Shown here piece by piece: positions 18,592-27,515 of a stretch of 64,000 nucleotides of DNA. A program made the translations under genes and the position numbers. The notes beneath the pieces were generated by a model, which was not told the origin of the DNA, made no database searches, and was given only the letters and a program-made list of their open reading frames with translations. Source of the stretch: Microbacterium testaceum (GTDB taxonomy: Bacteria; Actinomycetota; Actinomycetes; Actinomycetales; Microbacteriaceae); assembly GCF_006539145.1 (NCBI RefSeq), contig NZ_BJML01000002.1:124001-188000 (forward strand), in the 5' to 3' direction. The stretch's first letter is position 1. Each line of letters opens with the position of its first letter.

Positions 18592-19590
18592 TCAGCGCAC
18601 CACCAGCCGCGGCTCCACGAGCACGTGGGCGGCCCCGGCCGTCGCGGCGCGCGGCGCGACGACCGTGCCGTTCTCGCCCATGAGCAGATCGAGGGCGCCG
18701 GATGCCACCCTCTCGGGCAACTGCTCCACGCTCGAGAGCCCGAGCGCTTCGACGGCGGGGGTGTTGTCGAAACCGATCACGGCGACATCGGGGCGACCAG
18801 CCAAGGTCACGGCGAGATGCGCGCCGATCGCGAGCGAATCACTCGCGCAGACGATGCCGCGCACGCCGGGATCGGCCGCCAGGCCCGCTGTGACCACGTC
18901 GCGCGCGGCGGCGACGTTCTCTTCGACGACCCATCGCGGCCCCGAAGCTGAGCTCTCGCGCCAGCCGCGCTCACGATCGTCACCCGTGCCCGAGCCGGAG
19001 GGCCACCCGAGGAACGCGATGCGCGGTACGCCCCGCTCCTGCAGGTGTATCGTCGCCGCGCGAGTTCCCGCGGCCCCGTCGACATCGACCCACAGATGCG
19101 CGGGCGCCTCGACGTCGTTCTCGCCCCACGGGCGACCGAACGAGACGAACGGCAGCCCGCGGTCCACGAGCCAGCCGGTGCGGGGGTCGCCGTGGAAGGT
19201 TCCGGTCACCACCACGGCATCCACCTCTCCCCCCTCGAGAAGGTCGCCGAGGCGGGCGATCTCTTCTTCGGGCGTGCGCGCGGCGTAGAGCAAGACGCGC
19301 ATGTCACGTTCTCCCGCACGTTCGGTGAGGGCGTGCACGAAGCGGTCCAGGACGACGCCTGAGATACCACCGGCGTAGGGATCGAGATGGATGCCGATGG
19401 TCGAGCTGCGTCGCGTGCGAAGCCGACGGGCGGCGGCGTGCGGCCGATAGCCGAGCTCGGCGATCGCCGCCTCGACCCTCAGGCGCGTCGCTTCGCGGAC
19501 GATATCCGGCGTGTTGACGACGTTCGAGACGGTCTGCCGGGAGACCCCCGCGACACGCGCGACGTCGTCGACGGTGGGCGCCTTCGCCAT
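18592..19590 (-). CDS. LacI family transcriptional repressor of the adjacent sugar operon
   Basis: The 332-residue protein starts with the LacI DNA-binding domain: TVDDVARVAGVSRQTVSNVVN, then ELGYRPHAAARRLRTRRSSTIGI with the hinge helix. A periplasmic-binding-like sensor domain follows (IGIHLDPYAGG, GIVCASDSLAIGAH, DVAVIGFDNTPAVEA). It is divergent from the ABC importer, and a 14-base palindrome lies just downstream of that operon's promoter. It presumably represses uptake until a sugar binds. GGGGGAGGG before ATG 19590 is a good ribosome-binding site. Confidence 0.93.
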   Translation of the reverse strand: MAKAPTVDDVARVAGVSRQTVSNVVNTPDIVREATRLRVEAAIAELGYRPHAAARRLRTRRSSTIGIHLDPYAGGISGVVLDRFVHALTERAGERDMRVLLYAARTPEEEIARLGDLLEGGEVDAVVVTGTFHGDPRTGWLVDRGLPFVSFGRPWGENDVEAPAHLWVDVDGAAGTRAATIHLQERGVPRIAFLGWPSGSGTGDDRERGWRESSASGPRWVVEENVAAARDVVTAGLAADPGVRGIVCASDSLAIGAHLAVTLAGRPDVAVIGFDNTPAVEALGLSSVEQLPERVASGALDLLMGENGTVVAPRAATAGAAHVLVEPRLVVR

Positions 19591-19681
19591 GTCTGCCCTC
19601 CCCCTCAGTCCGCTCCGGAGAGATCCGACCGGGCCGCCACGAGTCCGGCCAGATCGTCAGCCTAGGACGCCGGGCACCCTC

Positions 19682-19711
19682 TTGACAGCCAGGCCCGCCG
19701 TTCTTTACCGT
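19682..19711 (+). promoter_or_regulatory. Sigma-70-type promoter of the sugar ABC operon
   Basis: TTGACA (19682-19687) and TACCGT (19706-19711) are separated by 18 bases. The operator palindrome begins 13 bases after the minus-10 element, over the expected transcription start. Confidence 0.6.
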
Positions 19712-19724
19712 TGTCAAACCGTCA

Positions 19725-19738
19725 TTTGAACGTTCAAA
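19725..19738. promoter_or_regulatory. LacI-type operator palindrome
   Basis: TTTGAACGTTCAAA is a perfect 14-base palindrome with the central CG typical of LacI-family operators. It lies between the promoter and the binding-protein gene. Confidence 0.7.
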
Positions 19739-19795
19739 AGATGGCCCTCCGAGCACCTGCGGAGGGGTCGCATGCCTCATCGAAGGAGAGAGACA

Positions 19796-21046
19796 ATGAC
19801 ACGGCACACCCCCAACCGCCGGGCGCGAACCTGGCTCGGAGCCGGCGCACTGCTGACCACCGGCGCCCTGGCCCTGACGGCCTGCGGGTCGGGCTTCGAC
19901 GACACCCCCGGCGAAGGTCAGGCCTCCGGCGGCGGCACGCTCAGGCTCCTCATCGGCTCGTCGGGCGACGCCGAGACGAAGGCCGTCACCGACGCCGTCG
20001 CCGCCTGGAGCGAGCAGTCGGGCGTGCAGGCCGAGGTCCAGACCGCCAACGACCTCCCCCAGCAACTCTCTCAGGGCTTCGCGGCCGGGTCTCCGCCCGA
20101 CCTCTTCTACCTCGCCCCCGAGGCCCTCGCCGGCTACGCCGCAAACGGCTCGATCGCCGCCTACGGCGACGACCTGGCGAACAAGGACGATTTCTATCCA
20201 TCGCTCGTCGACAACTTCACCGTCGACGGGAAGTTCTACTGCGCACCCAAGGATTTCTCGACCCTGGCCCTCATCATCAACACCGACCTCTGGTCGGCGG
20301 CAGGGCTGACGGATGCCGATGTCCCCACGACCTGGGACCAGTTGGCATCCGTCGCCCAGAAGCTCACCACCGACGGCCGCGTGGGCCTGGCGTTCGGCGC
20401 CGAGTACCAGCGCATCGGAGCCTTCATGGCCGAGGCCGGCGGCGGACTCGTCACCGACGGCAAGGCCACGGCGGACAGCTCCGCGAACGTCGAGGCGCTG
20501 AATTACGTCAAGACGCACCTGAATGACGGCACGTTCGCGTTCGCGTCCGACGTGGGCGCCGGGTGGGGCGGCGAGGCGTTCGGCACCCAGAAGGCCGCGA
20601 TGGTCATCGAAGGCAACTGGATCACCGGCGCCATGTCGGCCGATTACCCGGGCGTGAAGTATCAGGTCGCCGAACTGCCCGCGGGTCCCGGTGGCAAGGG
20701 CACGCTGCAGTTCACCAACTGCTGGGGCATGGCCGCCGACAGCGGCAACCAGGATCAGGCGCGCTCGCTCGTCGAGTACTTGACCTCCACCGACCAGCAG
20801 CTGGCGTTCTCGAAAGCCTTCGGCCCGATGCCCTCGATCCAGTCGGCCGCCGACGCGTGGAGCGCGGCGAACCCCGACCTCACGGCGTTCCTCTCCGGTG
20901 CCGAGAACGCGCAGTTCCCGCCGAACATGGCCGGCGCCGCCGACGTCATCACCGACTTCAACGCCCAGCTGGAGTCGCTGAAGACGGGTGACCCGCAGGC
21001 GCTGCTGCAGACGGCGCAATCCAACCTCGAGGCCATCACGAAGTAG
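19796..21046 (+). CDS. Sugar ABC transporter substrate-binding lipoprotein
   Basis: The 416-residue protein has a lipoprotein signal peptide with lipobox LTAC (Cys30) and a family 1 extracellular solute-binding domain (LRLLIGSSGDAETKAV; FAAGSPPDLFYLAPEALAGY; VPTTWDQLASVAQKL; FGTQKAAMVIEGNWI). It captures a sugar outside the membrane for the two permeases that follow. ATG 19796 follows AAGGAGAG with good spacing; ATG 19772 in frame is disfavoured. No ATPase gene lies in the operon, so a shared MsiK-type ATPase encoded elsewhere probably powers it, as known for such actinobacterial importers. Confidence 0.93.
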   Translation: MTRHTPNRRARTWLGAGALLTTGALALTACGSGFDDTPGEGQASGGGTLRLLIGSSGDAETKAVTDAVAAWSEQSGVQAEVQTANDLPQQLSQGFAAGSPPDLFYLAPEALAGYAANGSIAAYGDDLANKDDFYPSLVDNFTVDGKFYCAPKDFSTLALIINTDLWSAAGLTDADVPTTWDQLASVAQKLTTDGRVGLAFGAEYQRIGAFMAEAGGGLVTDGKATADSSANVEALNYVKTHLNDGTFAFASDVGAGWGGEAFGTQKAAMVIEGNWITGAMSADYPGVKYQVAELPAGPGGKGTLQFTNCWGMAADSGNQDQARSLVEYLTSTDQQLAFSKAFGPMPSIQSAADAWSAANPDLTAFLSGAENAQFPPNMAGAADVITDFNAQLESLKTGDPQALLQTAQSNLEAITK

Positions 21047-21048
21047 CC

Positions 21049-22155
21049 ATGAGTGCTCTCACCTCAGCGCCGCGTCGCGCCGGATCCTCCTCCCCGGGAA
21101 TCCGGCGCGGCGAGGCCGCCGCCGGCTGGCTGTTCACCGCCCCCGTGCTGATCATCCTGGGCGTGTTCCTGCTCGTCCCCGTGCTCATGGCGCTGTGGGT
21201 GAGCTTCTCTGACTGGACCGGGCGCGGCAGCCCCTTCTCGCCCAACGTCGGCTTCGTCGGTCTCGACAACTACGCCGCCGTCACCACAGGCGGCGGTCTC
21301 GCCGAGCGCGACTTCGGCACGGCGCTGCGCAACAACGCCTGGTACGTGCTGCTGGTCGTCCCCCTTCAGACGGCACTGTCACTGTTTCTCGCGGTGCTGG
21401 TCAACCGCGCGATCCTCCGCGGCCGGGGGCTCTTCCGCACGGCCTTCTACTTCCCCTCGGTCACGAGCTCGGTGGCCATCACCGTGCTGTGGCTCTTCCT
21501 CTTCTCGGCATCCGGAGCCGTCAACGAAGTACTGTCGTGGCTCGGCATCAATGGACCGAACTGGTTCAGCGATCCCTCGGGCGTCGTGCACAACCTGCTC
21601 GGCGCCGTGGGGGTGACCAGCGGCCCCGCGTTTCTGACCGGTAATACGCTGCTCGGCGTCTCGTGGTGGGACTGGCTCGCCGGTCCGTCTGTCGCGATGT
21701 CGGCGTTCATCCTCATGGCGGTCTTCACCACCTCGGGCACGTTCATGCTGTTGTTCATCGCGGGCCTGCAGAACATCGGTGCCGATGTGCAGGAGGCCGC
21801 CATGATGGACGGCGCGAACGGCTGGCAGCGGTTCTGGCGCGTCACCCTTCCGCAGCTCAAGCCCGTGCTGTTCACGGTGCTGACCCTCGGCCTCATCGGC
21901 ACCTGGCAGGTGTTCGACCAGATCTACACGGGCACCCAGGGCGGCCCGGGCAAGACGACACTCACCCCCGCCTACCTCAGCTACTCCTCGGCGTTCCTGT
22001 CGCAGCAGTGGGGCCAGGGTGCGGCCATCGCTTTCGTGCTGTTCGTGATCATCGTGGCGCTGACGATCCTGCAGCGGTTCGTGCTGCGCGATCGTCCCGT
22101 GTCGAAGCGGCGCCTCCGCCAATACGACGTGCACACGAAAGCAGCTCGACGATGA
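21049..22155 (+). CDS. Sugar ABC transporter permease (MalF type)
   Basis: This 368-residue inner-membrane protein has six or more helices, beginning AGWLFTAPVLIILGVFLLVPVLMALWV. The cytoplasmic EAA loop that contacts the ATPase reads EAAMMDGANGWQRFWRVTLP. A long segment between the second and fourth helices contains a periplasmic loop (INGPNWFSDPSGVVHNLLG). It starts 2 bases after the binding-protein gene and overlaps the next permease by ATGA. The substrate probably is a mono- or oligosaccharide. Confidence 0.92.
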   Translation: MSALTSAPRRAGSSSPGIRRGEAAAGWLFTAPVLIILGVFLLVPVLMALWVSFSDWTGRGSPFSPNVGFVGLDNYAAVTTGGGLAERDFGTALRNNAWYVLLVVPLQTALSLFLAVLVNRAILRGRGLFRTAFYFPSVTSSVAITVLWLFLFSASGAVNEVLSWLGINGPNWFSDPSGVVHNLLGAVGVTSGPAFLTGNTLLGVSWWDWLAGPSVAMSAFILMAVFTTSGTFMLLFIAGLQNIGADVQEAAMMDGANGWQRFWRVTLPQLKPVLFTVLTLGLIGTWQVFDQIYTGTQGGPGKTTLTPAYLSYSSAFLSQQWGQGAAIAFVLFVIIVALTILQRFVLRDRPVSKRRLRQYDVHTKAARR

Positions 22156-23066
22156 CCGCGACCGCATCCCCACAGACCACGGTCCTCGCCGAACAGCGCC
22201 TCGGCGGACCCGAGAAGCCGACGAAGCACCGCATGTCGCGCAAAGCCCTCGGCTGGCAGATCGGCCTCTACGCCCTTCTGGTCGTGCTCGCCGTCATCTA
22301 CATCTACCCCTTCCTCGTACAGGTGGCGACGTCGTTCAAGACGGATGCCTCGGCGGCGGCCGACCCGATCTCGCTCGCGCCGCAGCCTTTCACGTGGGCG
22401 GCGTACGAACGGTTGTTCCTCAACTCCGACTTCCCTGTATGGTTCGGCAACTCCGTCGTGGTCACCGTCTTCGTCACCGCGGGGCGCGTGTTCTTCAATT
22501 CGCTCGCCGGATACGCGCTCGCGCGGCTGCAGTTTCGGGGGCGCGGTCTCGTCTTCGCCGGACTCATCGCGGTCATGGCTGTTCCTACCGTCGTGCTGCT
22601 CATCCCGAAGTTCCTCGTGATCAACCAGCTCGGCATCTACGACTCCTACGCCGGCATGATCCTCCCGCTGCTCGTTGATGCCGCGGGCGTCTTCATCATG
22701 AAGAACTTCTTCGAGTCGATCCCACCGTCCGTCGAGGAGCAAGCGCGCATCGACGGGGCGGGGACCTTTCGCATCTTCTGGTCGGTCGTCCTTCCGATGG
22801 CTCGACCCGCGCTCATCACGATCGTCATCCTGTCGTTCCAGGGATCGTGGAACGAGCTGAGCCACTTCGTCATCTCCACCCAGTCCCCCGAGCTGACCAC
22901 CCTGACCAAGGGCGTGGCCTCTCTGGCCAGCGGGCAGCTCAGCCAGGGCAGCCAATTCCCCCTCAAACTCGCGGCCGCGGCCATCATGACGATTCCCGTC
23001 GCCGTGGTGTTCTTCATCTTCCAGCGCCGCATCATGAACGCCAGCGAAGGAGCCGTCAAAGAATGA
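22152..23066 (+). CDS. Sugar ABC transporter permease (MalG type)
   Basis: This 304-residue permease pairs with the preceding one. The first helix is QIGLYALLVVLAVIYIYPFLVQVATSFK, followed by the MalG-type extracellular region and about five more helices. The EAA loop reads EEQARIDGAGTFRIFWSVVLP. The start is the ATG of the ATGA overlap with the preceding stop, and its own end overlaps the glycosidase gene the same way, so the four genes are one translationally coupled operon. Confidence 0.92.
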   Translation: MTATASPQTTVLAEQRLGGPEKPTKHRMSRKALGWQIGLYALLVVLAVIYIYPFLVQVATSFKTDASAAADPISLAPQPFTWAAYERLFLNSDFPVWFGNSVVVTVFVTAGRVFFNSLAGYALARLQFRGRGLVFAGLIAVMAVPTVVLLIPKFLVINQLGIYDSYAGMILPLLVDAAGVFIMKNFFESIPPSVEEQARIDGAGTFRIFWSVVLPMARPALITIVILSFQGSWNELSHFVISTQSPELTTLTKGVASLASGQLSQGSQFPLKLAAAAIMTIPVAVVFFIFQRRIMNASEGAVKE

Positions 23067-25018
23067 CCACCGCCCCCACGACCACCCCGCCCGCCGCAAC
23101 CGCCGTCGCCCCGGCTGCTCTGCAACCGCTGCTGAACGACGCCCTGATCGTGCTGCGCGCCCCGACCCAGGTCTGGTCCGACACCACGGGCGACATCGGC
23201 TCCGCTGCCGTGCACGGGGTCTACCACGGCGACGTGCGGCACGTCCGGGCACTGACCGTGTCGTGCGACGATTCCACGATCGAGTGGATCTCGACCGCTC
23301 CCGACGGAGCGTCGCGCGTGGTCTTCGGCGGGCTCCTGCGCGGGATCGACGACACGACCCCCGACCCCAAGGTGCGGCTTCTGCGCGATCGGCGGGTTGC
23401 CGACGGCGTCGTCAGCGAGTCGTGGACCCTGCGCTCGCGTCTCGACCGGCCCGTTCGCGCCGCATTGCGTCTGCGGGTCGAGCCCGAGTTCGCGCATTTG
23501 CACGAGGTGAAGTCCGGTCACGCGCTCGCTCGCAGCACCGACGTGACGGTCGACGGTGGTGGCGCGCGCGTCAACGCCGGCGCTCTGGGGCTCGAACTGA
23601 TCGCTCCCGGGGCCCGGGTGGCATCCGGCGTCGACGGCGTGGTCGCCGTCTGGAGCGTCGAGGTGCCCGCGTTCGGCGAGGTCGAGATCGGCTGGTCGCT
23701 CAGGCTGCGCGATGACACCCTCGTTGTGGACTCCGCCACCGCGCCCGCCCGGTGGGATGCCGCGGGCGTCGCCGCCGGAGCTCCCGACGCGCGCCTGTCC
23801 CGGTGGCTGCGGACGGCCCTCGACGATCTGGACGCCCTGCGTCTGGCGCTTCCCGACCACCCGCTCGATGAATTCTTCGCCGCCGGGGCACCGTGGTTCT
23901 TCACCCTGTTCGGACGCGACTCCATCTGGGCCGCGCGCCTCACCCTGCCGGTGGACCGTGAGATCGCGGCATCCACCCTCCGCGTGCTCGCGCGCCTGCA
24001 GGGGACTGATGACGACGCACAGACGGCGCAGGAGCCCGGCAAGATCCTGCACGAACTGCGTGCTTCCGCGCTCGAGATGCCGGGTGAGGGGATCGTGCTG
24101 CCCCCGAAGTACTACGGCAGCGTCGACTCCACTCCGCTGTGGATCTGTCTGCTGGCCGATGCCCACCGTGCCGGCATGCCCGACGGCGAGGTGCGCGAGC
24201 TGCTGCCCGCGCTCCGCCGGGCGCTCGGCTGGATCCGCGACTACGGCGACAGCGACGGCGACGGCTTCCTCGACTACATCGACCGGCTCGGCACGGGCCT
24301 GTCGAATCAGGGGTGGAAAGACTCCGGCGACTCGGTCCAATGGCGCGACGGCAGCCTCGCCGAGGGACCGATCGCCCTCTGCGAGGTGCAGGCCTACGCC
24401 TATGAGGCCGCTCTCGCCGGCGCCGACCTGCTCGAGCGTTTCGGAGACACCACCGATGCCGACGACATCTCGTTCTGGCGCGTCTGGGCTGCCGATCTCA
24501 AGACGCGTTTCGCCTCGACGTACTGGGTCGAGACGCCCGAGGGACGGTATCCGGCGATCGCGCTCGACCGCGACAAGCGCCCCGTCGACTCCCTCACCAG
24601 CAACATCGGGCATCTTCTCGGCACCGGCATCCTCTCCTCCGACGAAGAGGTGCACGTCGCCTCGCTGCTGCTCGGTGAGACCATGTCGAGCGGTTTCGGC
24701 ATCCGCACATTGTCGACGGACGCCGCGGGGTATTGGCCCCTGTCCTACCACGGGGGCAGTGTCTGGGTGCACGACACCGCGATCGCGGCGCACGGCATGC
24801 TGCGCGCGGGACTCGTCGAGTCGGCGCGGGCGGTGGTGGAGGGGCTGCTGGATGCCGCCGAGGGCTTCGGGTACCGCGTTCCCGAGCTGCACGCCGGCGA
24901 TCCGCGGTCACACTCGTCCGTGCCGACGCCCTACCCGGCCGCGTGCCGGCCCCAGGCGTGGTCGGCAGCCGCCGCGGTGGTGTGCCTGACCGCGCTCGCG
25001 CCCGCCCCCGGGGAGTGA
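23063..25018 (+). CDS. Glycogen-debranching-type glycosidase (amylo-alpha-1,6-glucosidase-like)
   Basis: The 651-residue protein has an N-terminal beta-rich GDE-type domain (VYHGDVRHVRALTV; LLRGIDDTTPDPKVRLLRDRRV) and a C-terminal (alpha/alpha)6 barrel with PWFFTLFGRDSIWAARL, GLSNQGWKDSGDSVQ and GGSVWVHDTAIAAHGM, all typical of the glycogen-debranching or GH63-like group. It has no signal peptide and so acts in the cytoplasm on the imported sugar, probably hydrolysing an alpha-glucoside or alpha-mannoside linkage. The exact substrate is not readable. It overlaps the permease gene by ATGA and ends at a strong hairpin. Confidence 0.85.
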   Translation: MTTAPTTTPPAATAVAPAALQPLLNDALIVLRAPTQVWSDTTGDIGSAAVHGVYHGDVRHVRALTVSCDDSTIEWISTAPDGASRVVFGGLLRGIDDTTPDPKVRLLRDRRVADGVVSESWTLRSRLDRPVRAALRLRVEPEFAHLHEVKSGHALARSTDVTVDGGGARVNAGALGLELIAPGARVASGVDGVVAVWSVEVPAFGEVEIGWSLRLRDDTLVVDSATAPARWDAAGVAAGAPDARLSRWLRTALDDLDALRLALPDHPLDEFFAAGAPWFFTLFGRDSIWAARLTLPVDREIAASTLRVLARLQGTDDDAQTAQEPGKILHELRASALEMPGEGIVLPPKYYGSVDSTPLWICLLADAHRAGMPDGEVRELLPALRRALGWIRDYGDSDGDGFLDYIDRLGTGLSNQGWKDSGDSVQWRDGSLAEGPIALCEVQAYAYEAALAGADLLERFGDTTDADDISFWRVWAADLKTRFASTYWVETPEGRYPAIALDRDKRPVDSLTSNIGHLLGTGILSSDEEVHVASLLLGETMSSGFGIRTLSTDAAGYWPLSYHGGSVWVHDTAIAAHGMLRAGLVESARAVVEGLLDAAEGFGYRVPELHAGDPRSHSSVPTPYPAACRPQAWSAAAAVVCLTALAPAPGE

Positions 25019-25022
25019 GCCC

Positions 25023-25057
25023 GCCGGGCGGTGGTGGCCCGAGCGCCACCGCCCGGC
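25023..25057 (+). terminator. Terminator-like hairpin after the sugar operon
   Basis: A 12-base stem GCCGGGCGGTGG (25023-25034) pairs with 25046-25057 around an 11-base loop, 5 bases after the glycosidase stop. No T-tract follows. Confidence 0.6.
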
Positions 25058-25137
25058 GCCCCCTCCGCGGTGGGGCGCCAGAAGTGGCCCCGGGCCACCC
25101 CCGTGGCTTTGGGTCCACAGCCGACCGCCGCGCGACC

Positions 25138-25614
25138 TCACGCCACCCGCGTGACCGTACCGCCGGTCAGCCGCACGAGCTCGGCGAACGTCAACGGGAA
25201 CACGGTGTGCGGGGTGCCGCCCGCGGCCCAGATCTCGGGAAAAGCGGCGAGATCCTCGTCGACGACCGTGGTCAGTGGTTGCGGGTGCCCGGTGGGGGCC
25301 ACTCCCCCGATGGGCTGCCCGGTGGCGGTCAACACCTGATCGGGGGTGGCACGATGGATGCCGCTGCGTCCGAGCCGCTCGGCCAGAGCCGTCGTGTCGA
25401 CGCGGTGTGCGCCGCTGGTCATGACGAGCAGGGGTTCGTCGTCACTCCAGAACACAAGGCTGTTCGCGATGGCCCCGACGTCCACCCCCAGGGCGGCGGC
25501 CGCGAGAGCCGCGGTGGATGCGGCATCGGGGAGTACGACGATCTGACCGTCGATTTCCGCGGCCTGCAGGGACGCGGCGACGAGACGACTGCGGGTGGGG
25601 AGGGCGTCGGACAT
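25138..25614 (-). CDS. YbaK/EbsC-type aminoacyl-tRNA deacylase
   Basis: The 158-residue protein matches the YbaK/ProX editing domain, which hydrolyses mischarged aminoacyl-tRNAs. The family's core is visible as ALGVDVGAIANSLVFWSDDEPLLVMTSG with VDTTALAERLG and the signature GQPIGGVAPTGHPQPLTTVVDEDL, followed by GTPHTVFPLTFAEL. The expected substrate is Cys- or Ala-type mischarged tRNA, but the subtype is not readable. ATG 25614 follows a TAGGCT element by 7 bases, so translation is probably leaderless. Confidence 0.88.
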   Translation of the reverse strand: MSDALPTRSRLVAASLQAAEIDGQIVVLPDAASTAALAAAALGVDVGAIANSLVFWSDDEPLLVMTSGAHRVDTTALAERLGRSGIHRATPDQVLTATGQPIGGVAPTGHPQPLTTVVDEDLAAFPEIWAAGGTPHTVFPLTFAELVRLTGGTVTRVA

Positions 25615-25621
25615 GCCGCCC

Positions 25622-25627
25622 AGCCTA
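25622..25627 (-). promoter_or_regulatory. Minus-10 element of a leaderless promoter (YbaK-like gene)
   Basis: TAGGCT on the minus strand precedes ATG 25614 by 7 bases. Confidence 0.5.
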
Positions 25628-25821
25628 GGTCCGTCTGCGTGTCCCCCGCCCCCGCCCGCCGTCACACGATCCGCTCGAGGTCGTATGGTGTGGCGCCGTC
25701 CGGGCTCCCCGTCGCTGCACTCGCATCCGACCGCCTCACCCGTCAGAATGGATGCCGGATGTCGCAACGCCGCGGCCTCCGAGAAGCGCTGCCCACAAGG
25801 CGGCCGACGACAAGGAACGCG

Positions 25822-26895
25822 ATGACCAACGCTCTGCCCCTGCCCGAATTCACGCACGAACGCGTGGAGGTGATCACGGGGCGACGCAGCGGTCTGCTCG
25901 TCGCCGTGGCTCTGCACTCCTCCGTGCTCGGTCCCGCACTCGGCGGTGCGCGCCTGTGGACGTACCCCTCGTGGACCGACGCGCTCGGCGACGCGCTGCG
26001 CCTCTCGGCGGCGATGACGCTCAAGAACGCCGCCGCCGGTCTCGACGCGGGAGGCGGCAAGTCCGTGATCGGTCTTCCCGAGGGCACGGTGCTCGACCCC
26101 GACCGGCGGCGAGCCGCCTTCCTCGACCTCGGCGATGCCGTCGACAGCCTCGGGGGTCTCTACCGCACGGCCGAAGACGTGGGCTCGACAACCGACGACA
26201 TGCTCGTCGTCAGCGAGCGCACTCCGCACGTCGTCGGTCTGCCCGACGCCGTCGGCGGCTCGGGCGAGCCCGCGGGCCCCACGAGCCTCGGCGTCTACGC
26301 CTCTCTCGTCGCGACCCTCGAGCGCGCCGTCGGCACGGGCGACGTCGCCGGTCGTCGCATCACGATCGCCGGCCTCGGACAGGTCGGTGGGCGTCTCGCC
26401 GAGCGCCTGGCCGCCGAGAACGCCGTTCTCACCGTCACCGACGTGAACCCCGCCAAGCGCGCCCTCGCCGTCGAACTCGGCGCGGCCTGGGTCGAGCCGA
26501 GCGAGGCGCATCTCATCCCCGCCGACGTCTTCGTCCCCGCGGGCATCGGCGGCGTCCTCACCGACGAGGTCATCGACGCACTCGACGCGCGTGCCGTATG
26601 CGGTCCCGCCAACAACCCGCTCGCCGATCGCTCCGGTGCCGACCGACTCGCGGCGCGCGGGATCCTCTACGCCCCCGACTTCGTCGTCAACGCCGGAGGT
26701 GTCATCTATCTCGACCTGGTGGCCAAGGAGCGCGGCAGCATCGACGAGATCATGGCGCGGGTCGCCGAGATCGGCGACACCGTCCGCCGCGTCTTCGACG
26801 AAGCCGCGACCCGCGGGGTGACCCCCCTCGCCGCAGCCGAGGGGCTCGCCGCCGAGCGACTCGCCGCGGGAACGGGCCGCGCCGCGCTCGTCTAG
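25822..26895 (+). CDS. Leucine/phenylalanine/valine-type amino acid dehydrogenase
   Basis: The 357-residue protein belongs to the Glu/Leu/Phe/Val dehydrogenases, which deaminate amino acids to 2-oxo acids with NAD. The substrate region reads GPALGGARLWTYPSW, then MTLKNAAAGLDAGGGKSVI with both conserved lysines. The Rossmann motif is GLGQVGGRLAERLA, followed by PADVFVPAGIGGVL and GPANNPLAD. Length fits leucine dehydrogenase rather than hexameric glutamate dehydrogenase. ATG 25822 is chosen because AAGGAA lies 6 bases upstream; ATG 25759 is an in-frame alternative. A CAGAAT element at 25744-25749 may be its minus-10. Confidence 0.9.
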   Translation: MTNALPLPEFTHERVEVITGRRSGLLVAVALHSSVLGPALGGARLWTYPSWTDALGDALRLSAAMTLKNAAAGLDAGGGKSVIGLPEGTVLDPDRRRAAFLDLGDAVDSLGGLYRTAEDVGSTTDDMLVVSERTPHVVGLPDAVGGSGEPAGPTSLGVYASLVATLERAVGTGDVAGRRITIAGLGQVGGRLAERLAAENAVLTVTDVNPAKRALAVELGAAWVEPSEAHLIPADVFVPAGIGGVLTDEVIDALDARAVCGPANNPLADRSGADRLAARGILYAPDFVVNAGGVIYLDLVAKERGSIDEIMARVAEIGDTVRRVFDEAATRGVTPLAAAEGLAAERLAAGTGRAALV

Positions 26896-26912
26896 ATCAC
26901 CGGCCGAACGAA

Positions 26913-26954
26913 AAAGAACCGGATGCCACCCGAGCGGGGGGCATCCGGTTCTTT
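26913..26954. terminator. Bidirectional terminator between the dehydrogenase and lsr2 genes
   Basis: A perfect 15-base stem, AAAGAACCGGATGCC (26913-26927) with 26940-26954, has a 12-base loop. The arms end in A- and T-rich tracts on both strands. The stem contains the GGATGCC heptamer. Confidence 0.88.
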
Positions 26955-26966
26955 CTCGTCAAAGGG

Positions 26967-27305
26967 TCAGTGAGCGGCGTCGTAGGCCGTGAGAACGGAG
27001 GCGGAAATGCGTCCTCGATCATTGATCGGAAACCCATTCTTCTGAGCCCACGCTCGCACGTCGACCAGGTCGCGGGTCGGAATGGCGCGCCCTCGCGGAG
27101 TGCGTCGAGGGAGGGTCGAAGAAGACCCGATCGATCGGGCGGCGGAAATGAACGGCCGAAAAGCGTTGCGGAGCTTCTCGGCGTTTTCGGCAGACAGATC
27201 GATTTCGTAGGAACGGCCTTCCACGGAGAAGGTCAGAGTCGTTCCGTCTTCGATGACCGATCCATCGAGATCGTCGATCGTCTGGGTGATGTGCTTTTTC
27301 GCCAT
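26967..27305 (-). CDS. lsr2: Lsr2 nucleoid-associated protein, copy 1
   Basis: The 112-residue protein is an H-NS-like xenogeneic silencer that bridges AT-rich DNA. The N-terminal dimerisation domain reads ITQTIDDLDGSVIEDG and LTFSVEGRSYEIDLSAENAEKLRNAF. The C-terminal DNA-binding domain reads VRAWAQKNGFPINDRGRISASVLTAY, with the minor-groove RGR motif. ATG 27305 is preceded by TATGGT at exactly 6 bases, so the mRNA is probably leaderless. A second paralogue lies just upstream on the same strand. Confidence 0.95.
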   Translation of the reverse strand: MAKKHITQTIDDLDGSVIEDGTTLTFSVEGRSYEIDLSAENAEKLRNAFRPFISAARSIGSSSTLPRRTPRGRAIPTRDLVDVRAWAQKNGFPINDRGRISASVLTAYDAAH

Positions 27306-27311
27306 GCCGCG

Positions 27312-27317
27312 ACCATA
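27312..27317 (-). promoter_or_regulatory. Minus-10 element of a leaderless promoter (lsr2 copy 1)
   Basis: TATGGT on the minus strand precedes ATG 27305 by 6 bases. Confidence 0.55.
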
Positions 27318-27464
27318 TGCCGCCGACGAGGCGCATTCCGGGCCACGCTTCCAAAATTCACCCGTCAGCTCGCCCGCTTTCACCGGCCCCGGCCGCCGAG
27401 GGAGCCTTCCGCATTCCTCCGCGGTTTCCGCGCGTCTACGGACGACGGGGGCGGCCGAACCGAC

Positions 27465-27503
27465 ATCCTCTCGGCCGGTGCTTTCGCGAGCGGCCGAGAG
27501 GAT
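27465..27503 (-). terminator. Terminator-like hairpin between the two lsr2 genes
   Basis: ATCCTCTCGGCCG (27465-27477) pairs perfectly with 27491-27503 around a 13-base loop, 12 bases downstream of the copy 2 stop. It separates the two lsr2 transcripts. Confidence 0.7.
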
Positions 27504-27515
27504 AAGAGGGAGAGG

